A stretch of DNA of 64,000 bases from Polyangiaceae bacterium (GTDB lineage Bacteria; Myxococcota_A; Polyangia; Polyangiales; Polyangiaceae). The notes under the pieces are model-generated. The model did no database searches, had not been told where the DNA came from, and saw only the letters and a list, made by a program, of their open reading frames with translations. Shown here in pieces: positions 16,864 to 26,930 of this stretch. The DNA lies in the NCBI GenBank assembly GCA_020633205.1, contig JACKEB010000020.1, forward strand, positions 62,001-126,000. The letters run 5' to 3'. Within the stretch, counting starts at the first letter, position 1. Each line of letters starts with the position of its first letter. The position numbers and the translations under genes were made by a program.

Positions 16864-19035
16864 TCACATCAACTCGTGAGAGCTGAGGCCGCTAGCCAAC
16901 CGCAGACGCTGTCCGAGACGCGTGAGCCGCTCCTCGCGGCGCACTTCGGAGAGCGCGATATCGAGCGCCTTGGGATCTGCCACCAGCACGCACAAGCGGC
17001 GCGCGCGCGTCACTGCCGTGTAGAGCAAGTTGCGAGAGAGCATGACGAAGTGGCTGGTGAGGAGCGGAATGACCACCGCCGGGTACTCACTCCCTTGGCT
17101 CTTGTGGATGCTGCAGGCGTAGGCGAGGTTCAGGTTGTCGAGCTCGCCGAGAGCGTAGGGCGGCACCTCCCGCTCCTCGAAGCGCACCTTCACTTGTTTC
17201 CGCTCGGTATCGACCTCGATGATGCGACCGATGTCTCCGTTGAACACCTCGCGATCGTAGTCGTTCTTGGTCTGCATCACCTTGTCGCCAACCCGGTAGC
17301 GCTGACCTCCCCGCTCGAGCGTCGCCCCTGTTGGGTTCAAGGTCTCCTGCAGCACCGCATTCAGCGCGATGGTACCCGACGGGCCACGATGCATCGGAGT
17401 CAGCACCTGCACGTCGCTCAGCGGATCGAGCTGAAATCGAGCGGGAATGCGCTGGGTCACCAGCAGCTGAATCACCTCAGCAGCCTTCTCGGGATCGCTC
17501 CTGGGGATAACGAAGAAGTCGGCGTCTGGCTCCTCCGATGGCGCCGACTCGGGGCGCTCTCCGCGATAGATGCGGTGCGCGTTCTGAACGATGCGACTCT
17601 GCTCCGCCTGTCGGAAGACTTCGTTCAAGCGCACGGTGGGCAACACGCCCGATTCGATCAAATCGCGTAGTACCGCACCCGGCCCGACGCTGGGCAACTG
17701 GTCCGCGTCGCCGACGATCACCACACGCGCAGCTGGCGGGATCGCCGCGAGCAAAGACTCCGCCAGGGTCAGATCGATCATCGACGCCTCGTCGACGATC
17801 ACCGCACCGACATCCAACGGCTCATCTGCGGACTTCTGAAAGCCACCCCCACGTGGGTCGTACTCGAGCAAGCGATGAATCGTCGACGCGTCTCGTCCCG
17901 TCGCTTCACTCAAGCGCTTGGCAGCACGACCCGTGGGTGCCGCTAGGCGCACCTCGAGCTGCGCGCCCAAGAACACGCTGAGAATTGCACGAATAATCGT
18001 GGTCTTTCCCACACCGGGGCCACCGGTGATCACCACCACTTTGTGTTCAGCAGCCAGCTCCACGGCTTGGCGCTGCGCCTCGGCTAGCTGAATGTCGAGC
18101 CGCTGTTCGAAGAGGCCGATGTGGTGGTCGAGGCCAGTCAGGGACTGGCCGGGACTGTCGAGCAATTCCCTAAGGAAACCCACCACGTTGCACTCTGCTT
18201 CATGGTAGCGGCGCAAGAAGACCAAGCCGTCCTCGATGACCACGCGGTTCGCCGCCCACAGCGCGTCAATCGCGGACTCTACGTGGTCTTCACCGACCTG
18301 CAGCATACCGGCGGCGCGCTGTACTAGGTCTTGACGCGAGCTCAGCACATGGCCGTTGTCCGCGAGCTGCCTCAACTCGTGCAAGACACCGGCTTGGGCG
18401 CGCTCCGGGTGGTCCCCGGCGATGCCGATCGATTGCGCGATCTTGTCCGCGGTGCGGAAGCCAATGCCGCGCACTTCGATCGCCAGGCGGTAGGGGCTCT
18501 GCTGAACGATGCTCGCAGCTTTCTCTCCGTAGCGATCCACGATCCGCGCGGCAAGGCTTGGGCTTGCTCCGTGGGATTGCAGGAGGAGCAGCACGCTGCT
18601 CTGGAGCTTCTGAGCATTCCAAGCCTTGAACAGCTCCGCTGCACGCTTCTTGCCGAGACCTGGCACCTCCCGTAGGCGCTCCGGGTCCTCATCCAGCACC
18701 TTGAGCGTCTCGAGTCCGAAGTGCGCGACGATGCGCTTGGCAAACCCAGCGCCAATGCCTTGAATGAATCCCGAAGACAAGTAGCGCTCGATACCAGCCA
18801 AAGTTTCCGGGAGGATTGGAACCAAGGTGTCGGCCTTGAACTGCGTCCCGCGCCGCGGGTCGACCATCATCTCCCCGGTCACCCGCACGCTCGTCCCCAC
18901 GCCAACTGGTGGCAGCACGCCCACCACCGTCAGGGAACCGTGCGAGCGCACCCCACGCAGCCGGAACACACGAAACCCCGTGTCTTCGTTCTCGAAGACG
19001 ACGTGTTGCACCTCTCCGGTTAGCGTCTGACCCAC
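16864..19035 (-). CDS. recD2: RecD2-type ATP-dependent DNA helicase
   Basis: Superfamily 1B 5'-3' helicase of 723 residues, GTG start. An N-terminal OB-like region and helix-hairpin-helix repeats (GIGAGFAKRIVAHFG, VPGLGKKRAAELFKAW) mark the RecD2 subtype, which acts without RecBC. Walker A is GGPGVGKTT (about residues 338-346), Walker B is VIVDEASMID, and the C-terminal motifs include AYACSIHKSQGSEYPAVV and LLYTAVTRAR. Role: DNA repair and recombination in the cytoplasm. Confidence 0.93.
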   Translation of the reverse strand: MGQTLTGEVQHVVFENEDTGFRVFRLRGVRSHGSLTVVGVLPPVGVGTSVRVTGEMMVDPRRGTQFKADTLVPILPETLAGIERYLSSGFIQGIGAGFAKRIVAHFGLETLKVLDEDPERLREVPGLGKKRAAELFKAWNAQKLQSSVLLLLQSHGASPSLAARIVDRYGEKAASIVQQSPYRLAIEVRGIGFRTADKIAQSIGIAGDHPERAQAGVLHELRQLADNGHVLSSRQDLVQRAAGMLQVGEDHVESAIDALWAANRVVIEDGLVFLRRYHEAECNVVGFLRELLDSPGQSLTGLDHHIGLFEQRLDIQLAEAQRQAVELAAEHKVVVITGGPGVGKTTIIRAILSVFLGAQLEVRLAAPTGRAAKRLSEATGRDASTIHRLLEYDPRGGGFQKSADEPLDVGAVIVDEASMIDLTLAESLLAAIPPAARVVIVGDADQLPSVGPGAVLRDLIESGVLPTVRLNEVFRQAEQSRIVQNAHRIYRGERPESAPSEEPDADFFVIPRSDPEKAAEVIQLLVTQRIPARFQLDPLSDVQVLTPMHRGPSGTIALNAVLQETLNPTGATLERGGQRYRVGDKVMQTKNDYDREVFNGDIGRIIEVDTERKQVKVRFEEREVPPYALGELDNLNLAYACSIHKSQGSEYPAVVIPLLTSHFVMLSRNLLYTAVTRARRLCVLVADPKALDIALSEVRREERLTRLGQRLRLASGLSSHELM

Positions 19036-19108
19036 GGTGTTCCGGGGTATAGCGGAAAGTTCGCGCGCCCACCTGTTCCCGTGCCACTCCTGCTATGCTC
19101 TGGCCCGA

Positions 19109-20197
19109 ATGACAGCGGATCAGGGGGGGAGGCGGCACCGCAGCGTGCGGCCCATCAAGCACGTCAACGCGCCGGGATCTTTCATCACCCGAAGGGTGCG
19201 CTGGAGCGCCGCCCTGGTCGCGTTGGGGTCGCTCACCGCGTGCGAAGATACGAAGCAACAGCCAACCGCTGAAGTCGCGCCCAGTGCAGCGGCCGGCGCT
19301 ACGGGGAGCGTTACCTCGGCCAGCGGTAGCGCAGACCCGCCAAGCAGCTCACTCCCAGCATTGACCGGCCCCGCAGACAAAGTTCCCCCCGGCGCCAAGG
19401 CTTGCGGTGAGCTGCGCTGCTTGGAGTTCAAAGACGCCAAGGCCGCATTCGAAGTGCTGCTCGAGCGGCAGCCTCGGGTGCTCGCCGTTGGTGAAGCGCA
19501 CGCTCAGAAAGGCAGCGAAGGCGTCGAGTCTGGCGCAGCGCGCTTCAAGGACCAGCTGCTACCAACGCTCAAGGGCAAGGCCTCGGACCTACTGCTCGAA
19601 CTCTGGTTCCCGGATCCCAAATGCCGCAAGGAAACGGTAGCTCAGGTCAAGAAGCAACAAGAAGTCGTCACCAAGAAGCAGGCTGCCACCAACAAGAACG
19701 AGTACGTCGAGCTCGGCAACGCCGCGAAGGCGCTAGGCATCACCCCAAGGAGCCTCCACCCGAGCTGCGAAGAGCTCGAAGCGATCACCAAAGCGGGCGC
19801 CGGCGACATCGGCTTGATGTTGGAGACGGTCGCCAAGAACACCCTGCACGACGTCGAGGTGCTGCTCAAACGCCAAGCCGAGGCCAAGCAGGAGAAGATC
19901 ATCCTCGCCTACGGCGGCGCCCTGCACAACGATCCCTACCCCAAGGTCGGCACGGAAACCTGGAGCTTCGGGGCGACGCTGAAAGCTAAGACTCGCTACC
20001 TCGCGTTGGACGTCATCGTGCCCGAGTACATCAAGCCGACCCCGGCCTGGCAGGGCATGCCCTGGTACGCTGCCTACACTCAGCTCTCTGCCAAGCGCGG
20101 CGATCACGGAGCGCTGGTATTCGAAGCGCGCCCTGGTGAGTTCGTACTCATATTTCCACGTAGCAACTCACCAGCCAGGGATTCGGCGGCGGACTGA
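19109..20197 (+). CDS. Lipoprotein with ChaN/EreA-like domain
   Basis: The protein is 362 residues from ATG 19109. The signal peptide ends in SLTAC, a lipobox. A low-complexity Ala/Ser linker leads to a domain with VLAVGEAHAQKG, matching the Gly-Glu-x-His motif of the ChaN (haem-binding) and erythromycin-esterase-like superfamily, and later KIILAYGGALHND, a typical second histidine site of that fold. A role in metal or haem handling at the membrane is possible but not shown. It is followed after 16 bases by a hybrid histidine kinase, so the two may be co-transcribed. Confidence 0.65.
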   Translation: MTADQGGRRHRSVRPIKHVNAPGSFITRRVRWSAALVALGSLTACEDTKQQPTAEVAPSAAAGATGSVTSASGSADPPSSSLPALTGPADKVPPGAKACGELRCLEFKDAKAAFEVLLERQPRVLAVGEAHAQKGSEGVESGAARFKDQLLPTLKGKASDLLLELWFPDPKCRKETVAQVKKQQEVVTKKQAATNKNEYVELGNAAKALGITPRSLHPSCEELEAITKAGAGDIGLMLETVAKNTLHDVEVLLKRQAEAKQEKIILAYGGALHNDPYPKVGTETWSFGATLKAKTRYLALDVIVPEYIKPTPAWQGMPWYAAYTQLSAKRGDHGALVFEARPGEFVLIFPRSNSPARDSAAD

Positions 20198-20213
20198 CCG
20201 TCAAGCGTGAGTC

Positions 20214-22190
20214 ATGACCCCCGAGGCACCCCCCGCGTCAGATGCCCGGCGCCGCCATCGCCGCTGGCTCTTGAGCATCGGGATCTCCCTGGTGGTCGCG
20301 GTGGCGATGGTGGCACTTTCCATCGAACTAGAGCGCACAGAGCGCACCCACGCAGCCCAACAGAACCAGCTGACGGCAGAGCTCTCCGCGGGCAAGCTCG
20401 AGGACTACGTACGCGACCGAGTGCACTCGCTGGAGGTGATGAAGAAGGCCATCCGCGAAGGCAGGCTGCGTGAGCGGGAAGCCTTCGAGGCCAGGGGCGG
20501 CGCCGTCGCTGAACAGTTCGGCGGCTATCGCGCGATCAACTGGATCGACGAGCGCGGGGTCATTCGCTTCGCGAGCCCGCGAGCCACGAACCAGATGGTT
20601 GTCGGCAAGAGCGTCCTCGAGCACCCCGAAGCCGCTGAGTTTTTTCGCGCATCAATGAAGGACGGACAGGCGCACGCGACGGGTCCACTCACGCTGTTCC
20701 AAGGCGAACAAGGCTTCGCAAGCTACATCCCGATCTCTTCCGATCACAGCCTGGGCTACCTGAATGCGGTCTTCGATGCCCGACGCTTGGTAGAGAGCTG
20801 CTTTTCGCATCGGCTCAACGCCACGAGCTACCGTGTGAGCGATGCAGGCGAACTGCTCTACCAGAGCCCTTCGTTCGACCACAGTCGAACTGAGGTGAGT
20901 ACCGCGCAGCTCATGGTGCTGGACCGCCAATGGACTCTGCAAGTGCGGTCCCCTACTGGTAGCGAGCCAAGCCACTGGTGGGCGCACGTGCTGAGCATCC
21001 TGTTCGCCGCTGGGGTGGGCGCGTCGGTGCACTTCGCCCTGAGGCGCGCTGCTGAGCGCGAAAGCGAGGAACGCGAACGACGACAACTCGCAGAGCGCTT
21101 GCAGGACACCACCAAGCTGGAAGCGGTGGGCCAGCTCGCGGGCGGTGTCGCCCATGACTTCAACAACCTGCTCACCGTCGTGGCGAGCAACGTCGCGTTG
21201 CTGCAAGAAGCCACGCTCGATGACACCACGCGAGTAGCGGTGGATGAGATAGAAGCCGCCACGAGTCGCGGAGCGGAACTAACAATCCAGTTGCTCGCCT
21301 ACTCGCGCAAGCAAGTCGTCCAACCCAGGCCCGTGGACATCGACGCGGCCCTCACCCGCGCGACCAGCATGCTGCGCCGCGTGCTGCGGGAGAACATCCA
21401 ACTCGAGCTCGATCTGGAACCCGACACGAAGTATGCCGTGATCGACCCAGGGCAACTCGATCGCGCCCTGATCAACCTTGCGCTCAACGCGCGCGACGCC
21501 ATGCCGGACGGTGGCAAGCTCACGCTCAAGAGCTACGTCCGGGGAGAGCGCATCTGGCTCGAGGTGTCGGACACCGGGCTCGGAATGGCAGAAGACGTCA
21601 GCGCACGCGCGTTCGAGCCCTTCTTCACCACCAAACCGGTGGGCAAAGGCACCGGGCTCGGGCTCTCCACGGTGTACGGCGTGGTGAGCCAAGCGGGGGG
21701 CGAGATCAGCGTGCGCTCGGAGCCGGGAAAAGGCGCGACATTCCGCATCTGGCTGCCCGTCACGACCGAGATCCCTGAGGAAACCCATCGGCCGCCGTCG
21801 AGTTCCAAGTGGAGCGTTGCGGACCATCGTCGCGTGTTGCTCGTCGAGGACGACCCGGGGGTGAGGCGCGGAGCCGCCCGCACGCTGCGGCGCGCCGGCT
21901 ACGAAGTCGTGGAAGCCTCCAACGGCGTAGACGCGCTGGAGCGCTGGAGCGAAGACATCGAGGCCCTGGTAACCGACGCGGTGATGCCGGAACTTGGTGG
22001 AAAAGCCTTGATTGAGGAGCTTCGAAAGCGGAAACCGACGCTCGCGGTGGTGCTCATGAGCGGGCACGCACCGGATGTGCTGGGGGATGCCCTGAACCGC
22101 CTGGACGTCGTGTACCTACCAAAGCCTTACTCCCCAGCGGAGCTGCTCGACGCGCTGAAGCGCGCCATCCTGACTCACCTTCCAAGCTAG
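20214..22190 (+). CDS. Hybrid sensor histidine kinase with receiver domain
   Basis: The protein has 658 residues. Transmembrane helices at about 18-38 and 258-278 flank an extracytoplasmic CHASE-like sensor domain (about 220 residues). The kinase core has GGVAHDFNNLL (phospho-accepting His near residue 313), then ATPase motifs NLALNARDAMPDGG, DTGLGM and GTGLGLSTVYG. A C-terminal receiver domain (about 540-655) has paired acids (VEDD) and the phospho-acceptor Asp in TDAVMP. No output domain is present, so it may pass phosphate to a separate regulator. The neighbouring lipoprotein might contribute to sensing. Confidence 0.93.
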   Translation: MTPEAPPASDARRRHRRWLLSIGISLVVAVAMVALSIELERTERTHAAQQNQLTAELSAGKLEDYVRDRVHSLEVMKKAIREGRLREREAFEARGGAVAEQFGGYRAINWIDERGVIRFASPRATNQMVVGKSVLEHPEAAEFFRASMKDGQAHATGPLTLFQGEQGFASYIPISSDHSLGYLNAVFDARRLVESCFSHRLNATSYRVSDAGELLYQSPSFDHSRTEVSTAQLMVLDRQWTLQVRSPTGSEPSHWWAHVLSILFAAGVGASVHFALRRAAERESEERERRQLAERLQDTTKLEAVGQLAGGVAHDFNNLLTVVASNVALLQEATLDDTTRVAVDEIEAATSRGAELTIQLLAYSRKQVVQPRPVDIDAALTRATSMLRRVLRENIQLELDLEPDTKYAVIDPGQLDRALINLALNARDAMPDGGKLTLKSYVRGERIWLEVSDTGLGMAEDVSARAFEPFFTTKPVGKGTGLGLSTVYGVVSQAGGEISVRSEPGKGATFRIWLPVTTEIPEETHRPPSSSKWSVADHRRVLLVEDDPGVRRGAARTLRRAGYEVVEASNGVDALERWSEDIEALVTDAVMPELGGKALIEELRKRKPTLAVVLMSGHAPDVLGDALNRLDVVYLPKPYSPAELLDALKRAILTHLPS

Positions 22191-22253
22191 CCGCCCCAGG
22201 CAGCGCGTTGGGCTTGCTCCGAGGCCAGGTGAATACTACCGATTGCAGCCAAG

Positions 22254-24833
22254 ATGCAGGAGTCCTCGCACAACCTCGCTTTGGGACATGCTCTCGGCTG
22301 CGCATGCAGCTCCGCGGGGCCGCTCGACCTGACCGGCGGACCGCGAAAGTATGAGCGCGACCGCCCGTTTCGCGTCGACCACCTGGCGCTAGACCTGGAG
22401 CTCGACTTCGCAGCGCGCGAGGTGCGCGGCAGCGCACGCCTGGACTGCTCGCGGGTCGACGACGACGCGACCAGCCTCGTGCTGGACGCCCTCGACTTCG
22501 AGCTCACCAAGCTCGAGCTTATATCCTCCGGGAAAAAACACGACGGAAACTACCGCTACGACGGTGAATCCATCGAGATCAGCATCCCAAAGCGGCTGAA
22601 AGAGTTCAGCGTGGAGATTCACTACAGCGCACAACCGCGCCGTGGATTGTATTTCCTCTCCCCCGACAAATCAGTCCCGGAGCGCCCGACTCAGGTGTGG
22701 TCTCAGTGCCAGGACGAAGACGCCCGCTTCTGGTTCCCGTGCCACGACAAGCCGCACCAGAAGATGACCACGGAGCTCAAGGTGAAGGTTCCGGCGGGGA
22801 TGACCGTGCTGAGCAACGGTGACTTGGTCGCGTCGAGGACTCCCGAAATATCCAAGTCGGGCAAAGCCAAGGCTCGCGTTCCGAAGACCTGGAGTTATCA
22901 CTTCAGGCTGGAGCAACCCCAGCCAAGCTATCTCGTGACCCTCGTCGCCGGGCACTTTGACGTGATGAGCGAGGAGCTCAACCTCGGCGAACGCAAGGTG
23001 CACGTCGCGTACTATGTCCCGCCGGGAAAGCAGACCGACGGCAAGCGCGCCTTCGGTGAGACGCCGCGCATGATCCGCCTGTTCTCCCGCAAGACCGGAG
23101 TCCCGTATCCGTACGGCAGCTACAGTCAGATCGTCGTCAGCGACTTCATCTTCGGTGGTATGGAGAACACCACCGCGACCACGATGGAAGAGGAGATCCT
23201 GCTCGACGTGAAAGCCGCGCGGGACGTCGACAGCAACTACCTGGTCGCGCATGAGCTCGCCCACCAGTGGTTCGGCGACTATGTCACCTGTCGCGACTGG
23301 TCTCACGCCTGGCTCAACGAAGGCTTCGCGATGTTCTTCGAGCTTGTGGAGCGCGAAGATCGCCTCGGCGCCGACGAGTACGCCTACGCCCTACGCAAGA
23401 ACCTAAACAGTTACCTCGGGGAAGCAGGCGTCTATCGTCGACCCATCGTTTGCCGGGACTACGACTCCCCCATCGATTTGTTCGACCGACACCTGTACGA
23501 GAAGGGCAGCCTGGTTTTGCACCTCCTCAGCCAGGAGCTCGGGGAGGCGCGCTTCTGGCAAGGTGTGCAGCTCTACTTGGAGCGCCACGCCTGGGGCATC
23601 GTCGAGACGAACGATCTGATGCGCGCCCTGGAGACCGTGAGCGGAAAGAGCCTCGAACGCTTCTTCGATAGCTGGGTGTACCGCCCGGGTCACCCGACAC
23701 TGAAGCTGAAGGTGGGCTACGCAGATGGGCACCTGAACGTCGACCTCAAGCAGACCCAGCGTGGCCAAGACGTAGCGACCTTCGACTTGCCCCTGTGCAT
23801 CGAGGTCGCCCACAGCGAAAGCAACCTCAAGCGGCACCAGCGCCGCATCGACACGGCGCAAGGTTCGCTCAGCGTCGCCATGGGGAAGGCTCCGCTGTGG
23901 GTTGAGATCGACCCGGACTATCAGCTCCTGGGGCGCGTGGAGATCGACTGCCCCCTCGATATGCTGGAGCGGCAGCTCAAGCATGGGCCGCGCGCCAAGA
24001 CGCGCTGGGTGGCGGCGGAGCTCCTGGGCAAGAAGGGCGGGCGCCGGGCCGTTCAGGCACTCGCAGCTTGCCTTGGCAACGAAGAAGAAGCTTGGATGGT
24101 CCGCGCGGAAGCAGCCTACGCCCTCGGGCGCACACGGGACGAGCGCGCGAAGCTCGCGCTCCTCGAGCACACGGACACGGCGGAGGACCGCGTGCGTCGC
24201 GCGGTGATGTGGGGCCTCGGAAACTTCCGCGACGCTGACGTGGAGAAGCCACTGCTCAAGCACGCCCGACGCGAGGCAAGCTATTTGGTTCAAGCGGAGG
24301 CCGCGCGCGCCCTCGGCAAGAATCGCGGCAGCGGCGCCAGGAGCGCGCTGGAGAAGCTGCTCGGCGAGGAGTCCTGGGCCGACGTCGTACGTGGCGCGGC
24401 GCTCAACGGGCTCGCCCAACTGGGTGACGAAGCTGCGCTGCCCAGCGTGCTCGAGACGTCCCAGTACGGCGTGCCCACACGCGGGCGACGTGCCGCGATC
24501 ATGGCGCTACCCGAGCTCTCCCAGGAGCGCCGCATCCGCCGTCACCTGGAGGCCTTGCTGGAGGACGCTCACCCCCACGTTCGAGGTGATGTGGCGCGAG
24601 CGTTGCAATCGCTGGGCGATCCCGTGGCACGCGGGGCGCTGCGTAGCCAACTCGCACGCGAGAACGACGGAAGGGTGCGCCGGCGACTCCGCGGCGCTAT
24701 CGACGGCTTGACCAACTCCGGCAAGTCGGTGGACCGTCGCCTGTCACGTGACATGGAAAGCTTGCGTGAGAAGCTCGAGGAGCTCGAGGCCAAGCTAGGC
24801 AAGCTCGAGCAGAAGAAAGGAAAGTCCAAGTGA
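22254..24833 (+). CDS. M1 family zinc aminopeptidase with C-terminal HEAT repeats
   Basis: The protein has 859 residues. The substrate-binding motif FGGMENTTA and the zinc site HELAHQWFGD (about residues 332-341) with the third ligand in NEGFAMFFE (about residue 356) mark an M1 aminopeptidase that removes N-terminal residues. After the catalytic part, residues about 580-830 form repeated Ala/Leu/Arg-rich helical pairs (for example WMVRAEAAYALGRTRDERAK) of HEAT/PBS-lyase type. It ends in a charged coiled coil. No signal peptide, so probably cytoplasmic. Its stop overlaps the start of the enoyl-CoA hydratase gene (GTGA). Confidence 0.9.
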   Translation: MQESSHNLALGHALGCACSSAGPLDLTGGPRKYERDRPFRVDHLALDLELDFAAREVRGSARLDCSRVDDDATSLVLDALDFELTKLELISSGKKHDGNYRYDGESIEISIPKRLKEFSVEIHYSAQPRRGLYFLSPDKSVPERPTQVWSQCQDEDARFWFPCHDKPHQKMTTELKVKVPAGMTVLSNGDLVASRTPEISKSGKAKARVPKTWSYHFRLEQPQPSYLVTLVAGHFDVMSEELNLGERKVHVAYYVPPGKQTDGKRAFGETPRMIRLFSRKTGVPYPYGSYSQIVVSDFIFGGMENTTATTMEEEILLDVKAARDVDSNYLVAHELAHQWFGDYVTCRDWSHAWLNEGFAMFFELVEREDRLGADEYAYALRKNLNSYLGEAGVYRRPIVCRDYDSPIDLFDRHLYEKGSLVLHLLSQELGEARFWQGVQLYLERHAWGIVETNDLMRALETVSGKSLERFFDSWVYRPGHPTLKLKVGYADGHLNVDLKQTQRGQDVATFDLPLCIEVAHSESNLKRHQRRIDTAQGSLSVAMGKAPLWVEIDPDYQLLGRVEIDCPLDMLERQLKHGPRAKTRWVAAELLGKKGGRRAVQALAACLGNEEEAWMVRAEAAYALGRTRDERAKLALLEHTDTAEDRVRRAVMWGLGNFRDADVEKPLLKHARREASYLVQAEAARALGKNRGSGARSALEKLLGEESWADVVRGAALNGLAQLGDEAALPSVLETSQYGVPTRGRRAAIMALPELSQERRIRRHLEALLEDAHPHVRGDVARALQSLGDPVARGALRSQLARENDGRVRRRLRGAIDGLTNSGKSVDRRLSRDMESLREKLEELEAKLGKLEQKKGKSK

Positions 24834-25624
24834 GTGATCCCGTTTCGCTTCGCCGCGAGGAAATAAGCGGTGGCCAGGTCGCCATCGTCACCATCGAGCG
24901 CGAAGAGCGGATGAACACGCTCTCTCGAGACACCCTGCTGGCATTCGGGCGCATCGGGCGCGAACTCGGTCAGAGTAGCGACACGCGCGCGGTGGTCATC
25001 ACATCCGCTGGAACGAAGGCATTTTGCGCTGGCGCGGACCTCAAAGAGCGCAAGGGCATGGACGAGAACGACGTGCGCAAACAGCTCGAGCTGTACCGCT
25101 CGGAACTCTTGTGGATCCTCGACTACCCCGCGCCCGTCGTGGCCGCAATCAACGGCGTCGCGCTCGGAGGCGGCCTCGAGCTCGCGCTACTTTGCGACCT
25201 GCGGGTCGCGGCGGAGCACGCCCTCTTGGGCCTGCCTGAAGTCAGCATCGGCATCATCCCCGGCGCTGGCGGCACCCAGCGCTTGCCGCGCATCGTGGGT
25301 GAGGCGCGCGCCAAGGAGTTGATCCTGTTCGGGCGGCGACTGAAGGCCAAGGAAGCACTCGAGATTGGTCTGGTGAACCAGGTGACTCCGGAAGGTCAGG
25401 ACGTGCTCCAAGACACGCTGAGCTACATCGCCCCCCTCGCCGGTGGCGCGCCGCTGGCGCAAGCCGCCGCGCTGCGCGCGATCGACGCCGCCTATGAGGT
25501 GCCGTTTAGCCATGGCATCGAGCTAGAGCGCATGTTCTACGACACGTGCCTGCGCAGTGAGGATCGAGTCGAGGCGCTCAGCGCGTTCGCCGAGAAGCGC
25601 AAACCTGTGTTCAAGGGCCGCTAA
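24830..25624 (+). CDS. Enoyl-CoA hydratase family, LiuC/AUH-like
   Basis: The protein has 264 residues. The oxyanion-hole motifs CAGADLKERKGM and ALGGGLELALLCDLRVAA and the catalytic region LPEVSIGIIPGAGGTQRLPR are complete, including the glutamates. The DLKER motif and overall pattern are close to AUH/methylglutaconyl-CoA hydratase (LiuC in myxobacteria, for leucine breakdown and isovaleryl synthesis). Substrate assignment is inferred. The GTG start overlaps the stop of the preceding aminopeptidase gene, so translation is probably coupled. Confidence 0.85.
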   Translation: MSDPVSLRREEISGGQVAIVTIEREERMNTLSRDTLLAFGRIGRELGQSSDTRAVVITSAGTKAFCAGADLKERKGMDENDVRKQLELYRSELLWILDYPAPVVAAINGVALGGGLELALLCDLRVAAEHALLGLPEVSIGIIPGAGGTQRLPRIVGEARAKELILFGRRLKAKEALEIGLVNQVTPEGQDVLQDTLSYIAPLAGGAPLAQAAALRAIDAAYEVPFSHGIELERMFYDTCLRSEDRVEALSAFAEKRKPVFKGR

Positions 25625-25688
25625 CCAAGAAAAGTGTGTGCGCCTCCGCCGTTTCTAGCGGCTGAGAGTGTGTTGCCGGGAGGATACA

Positions 25689-26855
25689 ATGCGTATCGTA
25701 GTTCAGAAATACGGTGGCTCATCCGTCGCCGATACCGAGAAGATCAAGAAGGTTGCGGCTCGCGTGGTGGAGACCCGCAAAAAGGGCTTCGCTGTGGTGG
25801 TGGTGGTCAGCGCCATGGGCAAGACCACCGATCAACTCCTGGCGCGCGCTCGGGAAATCAGCCCAAGCCCCAGTCGTCGCGAGCTCGATATGCTGCTCAG
25901 CTGTGGCGAGCGCACCAGCATGGCGCTCCTCAGCATGGCGGTGAGCGAGCTTGGCTATCAGGCGATTAGTCTCACCGGCTCTCAGTCGGGGATCCTCACG
26001 AACGACCGCCACTCCGGCGCACGCATCATCGAGGTGCGTCCGTTCCGCGTTCAAGACGAGCTCGAGGCCGGGCGCATCGTGATCGTCGCGGGCTTCCAAG
26101 GCGTGTCGTACAAGCGCGAAGTGACCACGCTGGGTCGTGGCGGTAGCGACACCACCGCGGTGGCGCTGGCGGGTGCCCTGGGCGCCGAGTACTGCGAGAT
26201 CTGCTCAGACGTGGACGGTGTGTACACCGCCGACCCGCGCGTCGTGGACTCCGCGGAGCTGCTCAAGTCGATCACCCACGAGGCGATGCTGGAGCTCGCG
26301 GCTCACGGCGCGAAGGTACTCCACGCGGAGTGCATCGAGTTCGCGCGCAAGAGCCAGGTGGCGCTGTACGCTCGTGCGACGTTTGGTGACGCGAACGGCG
26401 GCACCCGCATCGATCGCCCCGAAGAGGTGGGCGAGCTCGACGTGGCCGGCGTGTCCGGTACGAAACAGCTCGTGCGCCTGCGAGCAAGCGGCGAGCGTTC
26501 CATGGATCGCATGCTCGCGGCCGCCGCCGAAGCGTCGCTGCCGGTGCTGCACCTGGACGCGGATCACGAAATCGCGGACCTCTGGTTCAGCCTGGCGGAT
26601 GTGCCCGACTGGTCCAGCGTGAAAGCGCAGCTGCTCGATCAGGTGCAGATCGAGGAGGGCTGCGGCGCCGTGAGCGTGGCTGGGGACTTCTTCGGCCGTA
26701 ACGCCGCCAAGCTTTCCAAGACGCGCTCCGTTGCGGCGGGCGTCGGCGTGCGGCTCAAGGCCATGGCCACGTCTCCTCTGCGGGCGACGCTGTTCTGCGC
26801 CGAGGAAGACGTAGACGCCCTGACGTCAGCGCTACATCGCGCCTTCCGCGACTAG
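25689..26855 (+). CDS. lysC: Aspartate kinase
   Basis: The protein has 388 residues. It phosphorylates aspartate as the first step towards lysine, threonine and methionine. The kinase start MRIVVQKYGGSSVAD and the block VTTLGRGGSDTTAVALAGAL with CSDVDGVYTADPR are diagnostic. C-terminal regulatory ACT domains are present from about residue 255 but look somewhat degenerate, so feedback control may differ from the classic enzyme. GGGAGG lies a few bases before ATG 25689. A strong hairpin follows the stop. Confidence 0.93.
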   Translation: MRIVVQKYGGSSVADTEKIKKVAARVVETRKKGFAVVVVVSAMGKTTDQLLARAREISPSPSRRELDMLLSCGERTSMALLSMAVSELGYQAISLTGSQSGILTNDRHSGARIIEVRPFRVQDELEAGRIVIVAGFQGVSYKREVTTLGRGGSDTTAVALAGALGAEYCEICSDVDGVYTADPRVVDSAELLKSITHEAMLELAAHGAKVLHAECIEFARKSQVALYARATFGDANGGTRIDRPEEVGELDVAGVSGTKQLVRLRASGERSMDRMLAAAAEASLPVLHLDADHEIADLWFSLADVPDWSSVKAQLLDQVQIEEGCGAVSVAGDFFGRNAAKLSKTRSVAAGVGVRLKAMATSPLRATLFCAEEDVDALTSALHRAFRD

Positions 26856-26875
26856 CCTCGGGCCCTGGAATCGCA

Positions 26876-26905
26876 ACAGGCAGGCCGAAACATCGGCCTG
26901 CCTGT
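26876..26905. terminator. Bidirectional hairpin between convergent genes
   Basis: A perfect 12-base-pair stem (ACAGGCAGGCCG and its complement) with an AAACAT loop, between lysC (plus) and the M17 aminopeptidase gene (minus). T-runs on either side are weak. Confidence 0.65.
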
Positions 26906-26930
26906 CGTGCTTTGTCGTGCCGCTTTCGCC

